Assembly: GCA_021797825.1 (NCBI GenBank)
Contig: JAJZZA010000001.1
Coordinates: 106,579-166,862 of the forward strand
Origin: Bacillota bacterium
Lineage (GTDB): Bacteria > Bacillota > Sulfobacillia > Sulfobacillales > Sulfobacillaceae
Direction: 5' to 3'
Length of the DNA stretch: 60,284 nucleotides
Part shown: positions 35,859 to 45,007 of the stretch, in pieces
Layout: the number at the start of each line of letters is the position of its first letter
How positions within the stretch are numbered: the stretch's first letter is position 1
The notes under the pieces: generated by a model
Databases searched by the model: none
The model's input: the letters and a program-made list of their open reading frames with translations, nothing else
What the model was told of the DNA's origin: nothing
Position numbers and translations under genes: made by a program

Positions 35859-37273
35859 AGCGCGGGCAGATTGCCGTCATCGGCGGCGGCATCACGGGAC
35901 TTTCGGCGGCGCACGGGTTGTTGCCCTGGGCCCGCGAGCAGCAGGTGGCGGTGACGCTGTTCGAGTCGCAATCGCGTTTGGGCGGCGTAATCCAGACGGT
36001 CGAGCTGGCGGGGGTGCCGATCGAAGCGGGTCCCGACTCGCTGTTGACGCGCAAGCCCGATGCCTTAAACCTCATCCGTTCGCTCGGGCTCGGGGACCAG
36101 TTGCTTGGCCTTAACCCGGGGGCTCATGGCGCATACATTTTTCACCGGAATCGCCTGCATCCGATTCCGGCGGGATTGGTAGCCGGGGTTCCGGCGGAGA
36201 TGGACGGCCTCTGGCGAACCGGCTTGTTGAGTTGGTTCGCCAAGGCCAGGGCGCTGGGCGATCTCTTCTTGCCCGCCGCCCAACCCGAGGATGACATGGC
36301 CTTGGGCCGTCTGCTGCGCTATCGCTTCGGCAACCAGGTGGTGGACCGGATTGCCACCCCGATTTTGTCGGGGATATACGCCGGGGACATCGATGCGTTG
36401 AGTCTTCAGGCCACGGCGCCGCAGGTGGCGGCTTGGGCCCGGCAGAATAAGAGTCTCATGCGCGCGGCGCGGGAGGCCGCCCGCGGCAGGCAGCCGGCGC
36501 GCCCCCCGGCGCCCTCTCTCTTTATGACGGTACGCTCCGGCTTGGGGAGGGTGGTCGAATCCCTGGCGGATTCGTTGTCACCGGTCGCGGTGCGGCTTAA
36601 CACCCCCATTCGCCGGGTGGAACCGATGCGCTCCGGAGGTTTTCGGCTGCAAACGGCAGCAGGGGATCGCGAGCGGTTTGATGCCGTCATCCTGTCCACC
36701 CCGGCCTGGGCGGCGGCACCCCTGCTGGACTTTTCCGTTGAGGTGCAAAATCGGCTGATGGCGGTTCCCTATACCGATTTAGCCCTGGTGCTGGCCGTTT
36801 ATCGCCCCCAAGACATATCGCTTCCGCTGGACAAGACCGGTTTTTTGGTTCCGCCCGGCGAGGGGGTCGCGATGACGGCCGCCACCTGGGTGCGGAGCAA
36901 GTGGGATTACCCGACAGCGGTGCCATGGGTTCCCATCCGGACCTTCTACGGGCGGGCATCCGCGCCCGTCAACCTGAATTTGTCGGATGCGGACATGCTG
37001 CAGAGCTTTCAGCAGGATTTGGCGCGCGTCATGGGCGTGCGCCGCGACCCCGTCGAAGCGCGGGTGATCCGGATTCCGGCCGGCATGCCCCAGTATCTGG
37101 TTGGACACATCGCCCGCATCCAGGAACTCCGGGAGCGCCTAAAATCCTGGCCCGGACTCTATCTGGCGGGGGCAGCCTACGAAGGGGTGGGAATTCCGGA
37201 TTGTGTGCGCCAAGGCCAGAGCGCGGCTAAGGCATTGATGGCGGATTGGACAAGACCCGGGGTGCCAGGGTAA
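35855..37273 (+). CDS. hemY: Coproporphyrinogen/protoporphyrinogen oxidase (FAD-dependent)
   Basis: A 472-residue FAD flavoprotein. The dinucleotide-binding VIGGGITGLSAAH and the ESQSRLGGVIQT at the N terminus, GPDSLLTRKP, and the C-terminal LYLAGAAYEGVGIPDCVRQG are typical of HemY/CgoX, which oxidises coproporphyrinogen III in Gram-positive bacteria. GTG 35855 overlaps the hemH stop (GTGA). No hemQ follows in the window, although the final step would need it. Confidence 0.92.
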   Translation: MKRGQIAVIGGGITGLSAAHGLLPWAREQQVAVTLFESQSRLGGVIQTVELAGVPIEAGPDSLLTRKPDALNLIRSLGLGDQLLGLNPGAHGAYIFHRNRLHPIPAGLVAGVPAEMDGLWRTGLLSWFAKARALGDLFLPAAQPEDDMALGRLLRYRFGNQVVDRIATPILSGIYAGDIDALSLQATAPQVAAWARQNKSLMRAAREAARGRQPARPPAPSLFMTVRSGLGRVVESLADSLSPVAVRLNTPIRRVEPMRSGGFRLQTAAGDRERFDAVILSTPAWAAAPLLDFSVEVQNRLMAVPYTDLALVLAVYRPQDISLPLDKTGFLVPPGEGVAMTAATWVRSKWDYPTAVPWVPIRTFYGRASAPVNLNLSDADMLQSFQQDLARVMGVRRDPVEARVIRIPAGMPQYLVGHIARIQELRERLKSWPGLYLAGAAYEGVGIPDCVRQGQSAAKALMADWTRPGVPG

Positions 37274-37560
37274 CGCGGGGCCAGATCACGGTGCCGAACG
37301 GCGTTCGCCCAAGTGCCATCGGGTGCGAGCCAGAGGCCGATTCCCCTCTGAAATCGCGCCGCTCGGGGGCCAGAAGCCCTTACCTGCCATGTTGGGGAAT
37401 AGTCCTGGGTGTTGCGCCATGGCACCCGGGTTGGGCCGGGGATTCAGCCGGCTGGTCCCGGCCAGGACATTTTGTCACCCCCTTCAGCCGGACCACCCTT
37501 TACTTGCGAAGACGTTTTTTCTTGCCAGCGCCAGTTCCGGCTGACTCATCTCCCAAGCCG
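37274..37560. other. Intergenic region between convergent hemY and padR
   Basis: About 290 bp without a convincing gene. Frames here are short and lack ribosome sites; I see no strong intrinsic terminator, though one would be expected. Confidence 0.4.
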
Positions 37561-37971
37561 TCATGTCGGGTTTTGCACGAGTTGTTGCACGTATGTCTCC
37601 AAAAAGGCTTTTGCCTCCAGCACGCTGGTGAGCAGCTTGCCGACATCGGACGGATCGGACCAATCGATGGTTGAGGCAAGACTCATGTTCCGAAAAAACA
37701 CGGTCTTGAGAAACTCGGGAACCCGCGACACTCCTGCGCGCGCCAGTTCCCGTTTGCCTGTGTCCGTCAGTGTGTAGACTTTTTTCTTGCCTTCCACCCG
37801 ATATGCGATGACCCGTTCGTCGTCCAACTGTTTTAGGTGGGGATAGATGTTGCCGGGCGAGGCGAGTACGCCGTTGGCTCGGCAATACTTAATGAATCCG
37901 TAGCCGGTGATTTCCTGGTTCTGCAGCAAGTAATTGAGGATCATCATCCTGATAAAGGGCTGTCGCGGCAT
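37561..37971 (-). CDS. PadR-family transcriptional regulator
   Basis: A 136-residue winged-helix regulator. MPRQPFIRMMILNYLLQNQE and ITGYGFIKYC are the PadR N-terminal helices, followed by GNIYPHLKQLDDERVI and YRVEGKKKVYTLTDTG, the wing. The C-terminal helix is for dimerisation. ATG 37971 has GAGGGAGGGGG upstream. It is divergent from the MMPL-type exporter, and an inverted repeat at 38108-38130 lies between them, so it probably represses that exporter and responds to a ligand of it. Confidence 0.87.
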   Translation of the reverse strand: MPRQPFIRMMILNYLLQNQEITGYGFIKYCRANGVLASPGNIYPHLKQLDDERVIAYRVEGKKKVYTLTDTGKRELARAGVSRVPEFLKTVFFRNMSLASTIDWSDPSDVGKLLTSVLEAKAFLETYVQQLVQNPT

Positions 37972-38069
37972 AATCCCCCTCCCTCCCTGCCGAGCAATGT
38001 GTCGTCTGTCCGAGATCTTGTTCGACATTAAGCGTAAATGACCAGTGGACAGGATTCAAGCAAGCCTGG

Positions 38070-38098
38070 TTGACAACCCCTGTCCCAATATGTATCTT
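38070..38098 (+). promoter_or_regulatory. Promoter for the MMPL exporter
   Basis: TTGACA at 38070-38075 and TATCTT at 38093-38098 are 17 bp apart, 80 bp before the exporter start. Confidence 0.5.
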
Positions 38099-38107
38099 TC
38101 ACGATAT

Positions 38108-38130
38108 ATCCTATCAGATATTAATAGGAT
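38108..38130. promoter_or_regulatory. Probable PadR operator
   Basis: ATCCTAT and ATAGGAT form a perfect 7-bp inverted repeat with a 9-nt AT-rich spacer, just downstream of the exporter promoter and between the divergent regulator and exporter genes, the position expected for autoregulation and exporter repression. Confidence 0.5.
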
Positions 38131-38177
38131 TGGCAACGCGTCAGTTGCATGATTAACAGGCAAAGGGGCCGGGCATC

Positions 38178-41177
38178 ATGTTTGAAACATACGCCAAGTG
38201 GATTTCACGGTTGAAGTGGCCGATTATTGTGCTGTGGTTTGTTTGCGCGGTGGGATCGACGCTGTTGTTGCCCAATCTGGGTACGGTGGTTGCGCACACC
38301 AGTCCCAACTATCTTCCCACCCAATCCGCCGTTGTAGAGGGCCAAAACCTCTTGAGCCGGGTAAATCCGCAGCAGTACGCGAAGAGCACCGGCGCGATTG
38401 TGATGGAGAACCCGAAGGGACTTTCGGCGCAAGATCGGACATATGTTCAAAGCCGGCTCGCGGACATTGCGGCGCATCGCTCGACCTACGGCGTGCAGTA
38501 TCTTCATGACCTGTACAACACCAATCACAACCTGTCATCGACCTTCGTCAACCCAACCCACACCACCGAAATCGCTTCGGTGGGTTTTCCGCATAGTGAA
38601 ATGAGTTCCGCGACCCGGGTCGCGATTGTCCATCTGCAAGCGGCCTTTAACCGTCCTCCCGCGGGCCTGCAGGTCACCCTGACCGGGCAAGCGCCGATTC
38701 AGCAAGACAATATGCGGATTTCCCAGGCGGGCGTCAAAAAGACCGCCGTGGTGGCCATTAGCCTGGTCTTGGTGATTTTGGTGATCGTGTTTCGATCCCT
38801 GGTCACGCCGTTTATGACCCTGTCGTCGATTCTTCTCTCCTATCTCATCACGTCCGGCGTGGTGGCGTTTTTTGCCGAACGCGGCCTGGCGGTGTCAAGT
38901 TTCACGCAGATGTTTCTCATTGCCATCCTGTTTGGGGCGGGGACGGACTATTCCATAATTATGATCAGCCGATTTCGGGAGGAAATGTTCAACAGCTCAG
39001 GCACCGTTGAGCGCGCTTTGGCCGCGGCGCTCAGAGCGGTGAGCAAGACCGTTCTGTTTAGCGGATTGACCGTTCTGATATCGTTTGCGGCTTTGGGACT
39101 CGCGAAGTTCGGCCTCTACCGCAGCGCGGTCGGCGTCTCCTTGGGGATTGCCATCGTGCTTCTCAGCAGTCTGATATTTTTGCCCGCCTTGATGAGCATC
39201 TTGGGCCCGTGGACGTTCTGGCCGCGCCGTTTCGCTGCGTCGGGAGGTCATCGACCCTCGCGGTTTTGGACAGCGACCAGCCGGATGGCGGTTCGCCGGC
39301 CCTGGCTGACCTGGTTGGTTTTGCTGGGGCTGTCGGTCCCGGTGGGCATGCTGTTTAGCAGTCAACGGTCGTTCAATCCGCTCGATGACATCCCGTTCGC
39401 ACCCTCGGCAGCCGGTTACCGGGTGGCGGCCCAAGCGTTTGGACCGGGCAGCGTATTGCCCAGTCAAATAGTTTTGAAAACCCCAGAAAACCTCAGAACC
39501 CCGCAAGGGTTAGCCACGATTGAAAACATGTCGAAGACCATGGCTGCGATGGCGGTGGTCAAACAGGTGAAAAGCGCGGCCAGACCTAGCGGAGTTCGGC
39601 TCGCCGCATTCGATCTCAGCAACCAAAACCAAAAAGCGGCGGCAGGGTTGCAGCAGGTCCAGAACGGTTTGACCCAGCTAAATGCCCAACTCGCCGCGAA
39701 AGGGCAAGCGGGCGCCGCGGCCAATCAATCGTTAGCGCAGGCTTTGGGGCAAGTGACTGCGGGTCTGAACCAACTCGAGCGGGCGCTGAGCGGCATGTCA
39801 GGGGGCATCGCCGGGCTCAAAACAGGAATCGGCCAACTGGGAAACGGGATCGGCCAGGCGGCTGTGGCGACCGGCCAGGTTTCGACCGGCGTTGGCGCGT
39901 CCGATAATTCAACGAGCCAACTTGCCCGCGCGGCGGATAATTTGGCGAACGCGCTGGCCGGATGGGCGAAGACGCACCCGGATACGCAAGCAACTCCCGC
40001 CTGGTCAACCATCGAGGGTCTCGGCCAATCGATGCAATCCGGGCTTCAGCAGTCGTCCCTGGCCACGGAACAACTCTCCCGCGGTCTGGCAACGATTGGG
40101 CCCAGCCTGTCCCGATTGCAACAAAGCTCCGCAAGCCTCACCACCGGCGTGTCCCAGGTGTTAGGCCAGACGAACCAGTTGGCCATGGCCGCCCAGTCCC
40201 TGGCCAGTGCCAGCCAGAAAGTGACTGCCCAGGTTTTGTCATCGATTCCCGGCCAAACCGCGACATCATCGCGATTGATCCAGACCCTAAACCCATTGGC
40301 TGCGGGTCTTAATCAGGAGATGGCGTATTTGTCGGCATCGGCGGTCGCCAACCAGAGCGGCGATCCGGGTTTCTACGTGCCGCAGAACGCGCTGGCTAAT
40401 CCGAACGTCCAGCGAGCCATAAAGAGCTATATTTCTCCCAACGGCCATGTGGCCACATTTGATATTGTCTTGAGGATCAATCCCTACTCGGTAACGGCCT
40501 TAGACCAGGTTAGCCACATCACCACCGCGGCCCAAGTTGCGCTGGCGACTAGTCCGATTCATACCGGAACGGTCTACGCGACGGGCACCACACCGACCCA
40601 ATCGGCGCTCAACCGCCTTTCGACGCAGGATTTTAACCGCACCGTGATGATTGTGTTGTTGGCCATTTTTGTATTGCTGGTGCTGCTGCTGCGATCGATC
40701 ATCACCCCGGCCTACCTGATTGTGTCGTTGGCGGGCACCTATTTTGTCACCGCAGGCGTCATCCAGGTCATTGCGCGGCATGTTCTGAACAAACCCGGGA
40801 TGAGTTGGACCGTGCCGTTTTTCATGTTTCTCTTGCTGGTTGCGCTGGGGGTCGATTACAGCATCTTCCTGATGGCGCGATTTGAAGAGGAACTGGGCCG
40901 CGGCGCGCCTCCGGGGACGGCCATTCAAACCGCCATGGCTAGCATGGGGAGCGTCATCTTCTCCGCGGCCCTGATCATGGCCGTCACCTTCGGCTCGATG
41001 CTGGCCACAGGGGTCTCCTCCTTAATGGAACTGGCCCTTGCGGTTATGATTGGCCTCCTGCTCTACGTCACCTTGTTCTTGGGGTTTTTCGTCCCGGCCG
41101 CCGTCTCGATATTTGGCCGGGGGCACTTCTGGCCGTTTTCCGAAGGACCCGTCCACAAGGCGGACAGCGCGCGGTGA
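38178..41177 (+). CDS. MMPL-family (RND superfamily) transporter
   Basis: A 999-residue membrane protein with the two-fold MMPL layout: helix 1, a large outer loop, a bundle of helices (KKTAVVAISLVLVILVIVF, then LFGAGTDYSIIMISRFREE), and a repeat in the second half (LLVALGVDYSIFLMARFEEE). The second extracellular loop (residues about 450-750) is long and rich in alternating Q, N, S, A and L (LQQVQNGLTQLNAQL), a likely helical hairpin. Members export lipids, drugs or siderophore-like molecules by proton motive force. Regulated by the divergent PadR gene. Confidence 0.9.
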   Translation: MFETYAKWISRLKWPIIVLWFVCAVGSTLLLPNLGTVVAHTSPNYLPTQSAVVEGQNLLSRVNPQQYAKSTGAIVMENPKGLSAQDRTYVQSRLADIAAHRSTYGVQYLHDLYNTNHNLSSTFVNPTHTTEIASVGFPHSEMSSATRVAIVHLQAAFNRPPAGLQVTLTGQAPIQQDNMRISQAGVKKTAVVAISLVLVILVIVFRSLVTPFMTLSSILLSYLITSGVVAFFAERGLAVSSFTQMFLIAILFGAGTDYSIIMISRFREEMFNSSGTVERALAAALRAVSKTVLFSGLTVLISFAALGLAKFGLYRSAVGVSLGIAIVLLSSLIFLPALMSILGPWTFWPRRFAASGGHRPSRFWTATSRMAVRRPWLTWLVLLGLSVPVGMLFSSQRSFNPLDDIPFAPSAAGYRVAAQAFGPGSVLPSQIVLKTPENLRTPQGLATIENMSKTMAAMAVVKQVKSAARPSGVRLAAFDLSNQNQKAAAGLQQVQNGLTQLNAQLAAKGQAGAAANQSLAQALGQVTAGLNQLERALSGMSGGIAGLKTGIGQLGNGIGQAAVATGQVSTGVGASDNSTSQLARAADNLANALAGWAKTHPDTQATPAWSTIEGLGQSMQSGLQQSSLATEQLSRGLATIGPSLSRLQQSSASLTTGVSQVLGQTNQLAMAAQSLASASQKVTAQVLSSIPGQTATSSRLIQTLNPLAAGLNQEMAYLSASAVANQSGDPGFYVPQNALANPNVQRAIKSYISPNGHVATFDIVLRINPYSVTALDQVSHITTAAQVALATSPIHTGTVYATGTTPTQSALNRLSTQDFNRTVMIVLLAIFVLLVLLLRSIITPAYLIVSLAGTYFVTAGVIQVIARHVLNKPGMSWTVPFFMFLLLVALGVDYSIFLMARFEEELGRGAPPGTAIQTAMASMGSVIFSAALIMAVTFGSMLATGVSSLMELALAVMIGLLLYVTLFLGFFVPAAVSIFGRGHFWPFSEGPVHKADSAR

Positions 41178-41277
41178 CCTTAGGGTGTTTCGGGGTGGCG
41201 TCTTCGACGGCAAGCGCCGGTTGGGCTTTGCGCAACCCGGGCGCCAGCCTGGCGACGGCGCTGGCCTGAAACGCCTT

Positions 41278-41481
41278 CGGTGCTTGGCTGGCCGGGTCGT
41301 CAACGTTTCACGGCGCACCGGCCAGACGGTCAGCCCGTGGAGTGAGGAGACGGAGCCGGGGTGTCATCTGCCGGAAGTCCCGAGCGGCGTCGAAGAGCGG
41401 AGTCAAAACGAGCCAGAACGCCGGATAGTTCCCGGGTTTCAGCCGGCCCGCACCTCCAATGGAAGAGGCGTACGAGCCTGA
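41278..41481 (+). pseudogene. Possible decayed TnpB tail
   Basis: A broken frame reading RCLAGRVVNVSRRTG, then EETEPGCHLPEVPSGVEERS, resembles the end of the zinc ribbon and the low-complexity C-terminal tail of TnpB proteins. There is no start, no nuclease domain and no omegaRNA-like hairpin nearby, so it is a relic at most. Confidence 0.4.
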
Positions 41482-41520
41482 CCGGAGAAAATATCGGCGA
41501 AATGGTCGGCAACGGGGACA

Positions 41521-41609
41521 GGGCTTGGCCTCTGGCCAAGCCCTCCGGCGGGCGGGCCGTTAACGGCCCCGGGATTTTATCAACGCCCAAGCGGGGCGTT
41601 TGGTCTTTT
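41521..41609. terminator. Three consecutive hairpins between convergent genes (bidirectional terminator)
   Basis: GGGCTTGGCC/GGCCAAGCCC (41521-41543) is a perfect 10-bp stem; GGGCCGTTAACGGCCC (41554-41569) is a 16-bp perfect palindrome; AACGCCC/GGGCGTT (41582-41600) is a 7-bp stem followed by TGGTCTTTT. The last is a plausible intrinsic terminator for the plus strand. The cluster separates the MMPL gene from the convergent peptidase gene. Confidence 0.6.
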
Positions 41610-41642
41610 AAACGTGCGGTTAAGCATGGGCGCCGCGTTTCG

Positions 41643-42605
41643 TCAGGCTAAGGGCCGACTTGGCTCGGACCCTGCCAGGCTTACCGCCCGCCGAGCCGCG
41701 ATGGCAAAGGCTCGCGCGGCCAGCGCTCCGACTCGTGCGGCTGACGCTTGCACGCTTCCCACCGACGTCGCAAAGATGGTGTCGCCATCCCACGGGGTGT
41801 GCGCGGGGTCGATGGCACGGGCCAAGCCGTCGTGCGCCATGCGGCAGATCCGCGCCAACTCGGCTTTGCTCAGCCGCGCATCGGTGATGACGGCCCCAAT
41901 GGTGGTGGCTCCTCCGGGGAATAAAGGGGTCGGTGCCGCGCTCCACAGCGCGGTGGTGTCGACGGGAGTTCCGTCGGGTAGCCTGGGACCAGCCACAATC
42001 GTTCCCGTTTCGCTCACAATGCTGCCGACGGCGTTGACCACGACCACCGCGCTGACGTGCAGTCCATCGGGGGTCCGCAGGGTGACAGCCCCTTGGCCGC
42101 CTTTCATGGCGTAATCTTTGCCCAGCGATTTGCCTACGGTCGCCCCGGTTCCGGCGCCGTACGAACCTTCCGGCAGGTGCTGATACATTTCCTCGGCCGC
42201 TTTCAAGGCGGCGCGGCCATCGTTCGGGGTTGGGGGCACGGCTTGACCAAAGTCCAGGTCGAAAATGGCGGCCGCCACCACAATCGGGATGCGGATATTG
42301 CCGACCGCCAGCCCGCGATTTTGCTGCCAGAGGGCGAGTGCCACACCATCCGCGGCTTGCAATCCGAGCGCGCTTCCTCCGCATAGCACGATGGCGTCCG
42401 GACCCGCCACCACATTTTTCGGATCGAGCAGCGGAGTCTCCCGGGTGGCGGGCGCTCCTCCGCCAATGTCGACGCCTCCTACTGCCCCCTCGGGCAGCAA
42501 AATGACCGTCACTCCGGTTCCCAGTTCGCGGTGGGTGACAGTGCCGATGCCGACCCCGGGGATGGCGACCATCCCGGGCATTTCGTCATATCCGGTCGCA
42601 GGCAT
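41643..42605 (-). CDS. P1/S58-family peptidase (DmpA-type aminopeptidase)
   Basis: A 320-residue self-processing N-terminal-nucleophile peptidase of the DmpA/P1 family. VGIGTVTHRELGTGVTVIL at the start, GAGTGATVGK, and ATTIGAVITDARLSKAEL before the processed subunit boundary match the family; cleavage before the catalytic residue would create alpha and beta chains. It releases N-terminal amino acids or amides. ATG 42605 follows GAAAGAAGGTG. It is 3 bp after the M20 gene on the same strand, so both belong to one unit, probably peptide salvage. Confidence 0.82.
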   Translation of the reverse strand: MPATGYDEMPGMVAIPGVGIGTVTHRELGTGVTVILLPEGAVGGVDIGGGAPATRETPLLDPKNVVAGPDAIVLCGGSALGLQAADGVALALWQQNRGLAVGNIRIPIVVAAAIFDLDFGQAVPPTPNDGRAALKAAEEMYQHLPEGSYGAGTGATVGKSLGKDYAMKGGQGAVTLRTPDGLHVSAVVVVNAVGSIVSETGTIVAGPRLPDGTPVDTTALWSAAPTPLFPGGATTIGAVITDARLSKAELARICRMAHDGLARAIDPAHTPWDGDTIFATSVGSVQASAARVGALAARAFAIAARRAVSLAGSEPSRPLA

Positions 42606-42608
42606 GGT

Positions 42609-43901
42609 TTACACCTTCTTTCCCGCGGACAGAAAGCCATAGGCCGAACGCGCGTAGATGGCACTCATCTCGACCAGTTGCCGAAGACTGACCCATTCGT
42701 CCACCTGATGCGGAATGAAACGGTTTCCGGCCCCAGTGGTGACGACGGGGATGCCTTGCGCCCACAGCCAGGTTCCGTCCGTTGCCCCGGGTACACCCGC
42801 GTAGACAACCGGTCGACCGGTAGAGCGTTTAATTGCGTCTGCCACGCATTGCACTAACGGATGGCTGATTGGCGTATTGGTTACCGGACGGTCATCGACT
42901 AGCACCAGCTTCGCCGCATAAAGGCCGGCCTCCACGGATTCTTCGAGATAATTGCGCAGGTGCCGGATCTGGCCGGTTGTCAGGTCCGCATTCGCTTGGC
43001 CGATGACGGCGTCGAGGCGGGTTTGCAGACGACGCACGAGGTCCGGGTGAGACTGTCCCGGCACGGTGCGGATGTCCAAACTCACGCTGGCGCTGCCCGG
43101 AATGACATTAAATCCGGATGGGCCTTGGATGGGCGATGTGATTTGGGTTGGCGTGATGCTGGGCCATCCCAGGTATCGGTCAAACCCGACAGCCTGCTGT
43201 TCCGCCCGCTCCTCCTCTTGCATGGTGAGCAAAAAGCGTGCCATTGGCGTCAGGGGATTGTTTCCCGTCAGGGGCATCGCACCGTGTGCCATCTTGCCAT
43301 AGAATTCCACTCGGACGCGCAGAGCGCCTTTATGGCTGATGCAGACTTGCGCGTCTTCGGGTTCGCAACAGATTGCCCCGTCTACATCGGACGCCCCCCC
43401 CGCGGCGATGAAGTGCCGGATGCCGGTCATCATATCTTCTTCGTCGATGGCCACCAAGAACCGGATGGTCCCCGGAAAATTCCCCCGGGTGGCGGCGACC
43501 ACGGCGCGAACGCCCAGATAGGCAGCAACCAAATTGCCTTTCGTGTCGGCCGTGCCCCGGCCGTAGAGCCGGTCGCCCTCCTGCGTGAGTTGAAACGCCG
43601 GCCGCGTCCAAGCGGACAAATCGCCGGCTGTGACGGTGTCTGCATGCGCTTCCAACAGCAGCGTTGGTCCCGGCTTTGACCCCCTGAAATTTACCACCAG
43701 ATTGGGCCGCCCCGGGGCGACTTCGGTCAGCACGGGCGAAAAACCGTCGGCGACGCACCACTCGGACACTTCCGCGACGACGGCGGACTCGGTGAACCCA
43801 TCTTCCACCACGCTTTGCCGCGAAACCAGGCGGGCTAGCTTCTGCCGGATTTCGTGCGAATCGATCCGCTCTTCGAAGCGGAGGTCGGAACCGGGAGTCA
43901 A
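42609..43901 (-). CDS. M20-family deacetylase/peptidase (ArgE/DapE type)
   Basis: A 430-residue metallopeptidase-like enzyme: LLLEAHADTVTAGD and YGRGTADTKGNLVA (metal-ligand regions), AIDEED with the catalytic glutamate, ICCEPED, KMAHGAMP in the dimerisation domain, and GATDGTWLW near the C terminus. It would deacylate an amino acid or cleave a small peptide; substrate unclear. The frame is open from 43940. TTG 43901 has AGGAGG seven nt upstream and is preferred over ATG 43919. First gene of a two-gene unit with the S58 peptidase. Confidence 0.83.
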   Translation of the reverse strand: MTPGSDLRFEERIDSHEIRQKLARLVSRQSVVEDGFTESAVVAEVSEWCVADGFSPVLTEVAPGRPNLVVNFRGSKPGPTLLLEAHADTVTAGDLSAWTRPAFQLTQEGDRLYGRGTADTKGNLVAAYLGVRAVVAATRGNFPGTIRFLVAIDEEDMMTGIRHFIAAGGASDVDGAICCEPEDAQVCISHKGALRVRVEFYGKMAHGAMPLTGNNPLTPMARFLLTMQEEERAEQQAVGFDRYLGWPSITPTQITSPIQGPSGFNVIPGSASVSLDIRTVPGQSHPDLVRRLQTRLDAVIGQANADLTTGQIRHLRNYLEESVEAGLYAAKLVLVDDRPVTNTPISHPLVQCVADAIKRSTGRPVVYAGVPGATDGTWLWAQGIPVVTTGAGNRFIPHQVDEWVSLRQLVEMSAIYARSAYGFLSAGKKV

Positions 43902-44511
43902 CTCATCCCCTCCTCGCATGGATGACACAATGACCAACACCTCAAGAGGTTCTGGAGCAACCGGCCGCCAGTCCCACCCTGCCGGAACCCCTGTTCACCG
44001 GCTAGGTTCGGAGTGATTCCTCATCATCATCTCCCGGTGGGTTTCGCGGCAAACCGCCCTGTAATCATCAAGCCACAGGCGGGGCGGGGCGGCAAGGGCA
44101 TTGTGTCCCATCCGGCTCCCGGCAGCAAGATTTTCGTTGGTGGGCACGGATCGCTGTGGCCTCGCGGCAACCGTCAAGTCGGCCCGCATTGAGTGCGGAT
44201 CTCTGCGATCGGGTTATCCGTGCCGTCAGAGCCGCCTCCACGGTGCGGTGAACGGTGTGCGCGGCAGCCAATCCCAACGGTTTCTCGCTCCGCTAGGGCC
44301 GGTTGCCGGGAGTCCGTCGAAGGCAGTCAGGTTAACGGCTTCGGCCGGTTCACGCCGAAGCGGTCGGCCACCCGCGGCTTGCGGTCCAATCGCCCGGGGT
44401 TCCCATTCACAATATCTTCGTGAAATTTGTAGAGTATAATATGAGGCGTGTCTCCCGGCCTCTGCCATCGCATGGGCCGTCGTTGACGAGTTGACCAAGG
44501 AGGCTTTGTCA
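43902..44511. other. Non-coding region, possible element remains
   Basis: About 600 bp. The segment 44300-44420 includes a tail-like broken frame (AVRLTASAGSRRSGRPP) of the kind found at the ends of TnpB proteins. An AT-rich patch near 44410-44450 precedes the nucleotidyltransferase gene and may hold its promoter. No intact gene. Confidence 0.35.
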
Positions 44512-44799
44512 GTGATTCCGTTAGAACTTGAACCGTACCGGGACGCCATCTTATCTTTGGCAGCCCAGCATGGAGCCGAACGCATCCGTCTCTTCGGCTC
44601 TATGGCGCGTGGCGAAGCGCGGCCCGATAGCGACGTCGATTTTCTGGTCATCATGAAACCGGATCGGACCATGCTGGACCGGTTGGCGTTGCAACGGGAT
44701 CTTGAACAGTTGCTGCACCGTCGGGTGGACGTCGTATCGGAACGCGGGTTGTCGCCCGTCATGCACGATACGGTACTGTCGGAAGCGGTGCCCCTATGA
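44512..44799 (+). CDS. MNT-type nucleotidyltransferase, antitoxin-like, without a HEPN partner
   Basis: A 95-residue minimal nucleotidyltransferase: LFGSMARGEARPDSDVDFLV carries the GSxxRG motif and the DxD pair of the Pol-beta superfamily. Such proteins are usually the MntA antitoxin that AMPylates a HEPN toxin (HepT), encoded immediately adjacent. Here the ATG overlapping its stop (44796) leads to a 30-codon frame that does not look like HEPN, so the partner is lost or was never present. GTG 44512 is chosen because AAGGAGG lies eight nt upstream; an upstream TTG at 44491 is the alternative. Confidence 0.75.
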   Translation: MIPLELEPYRDAILSLAAQHGAERIRLFGSMARGEARPDSDVDFLVIMKPDRTMLDRLALQRDLEQLLHRRVDVVSERGLSPVMHDTVLSEAVPL

Positions 44800-45007
44800 A
44801 CCGGGGATGGCATGGCCATTGCCCCACGCCGTATCCGGGAAGCGGCTGGTTGTTCCGAGACGTGTGCCGCCACGCGAGTGGCGGATGAGCAACGTTCGCT
44901 CCTGGCGGACAGGTCCTTTTTTGCCGGAACCCAGGCCCAGTGAGGCGGGAGCTGCAGGCCTTTGCACGGGGGGGTTGATCTCTTCGCAGCTTTAGAGGGG
45001 GATAGCA

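Noticed and set aside
44796-44885. Possible HEPN toxin after the nucleotidyltransferase
   Set aside because: The overlapping ATG gives only 30 codons and none of the HEPN helices or the Rx4-6H motif.
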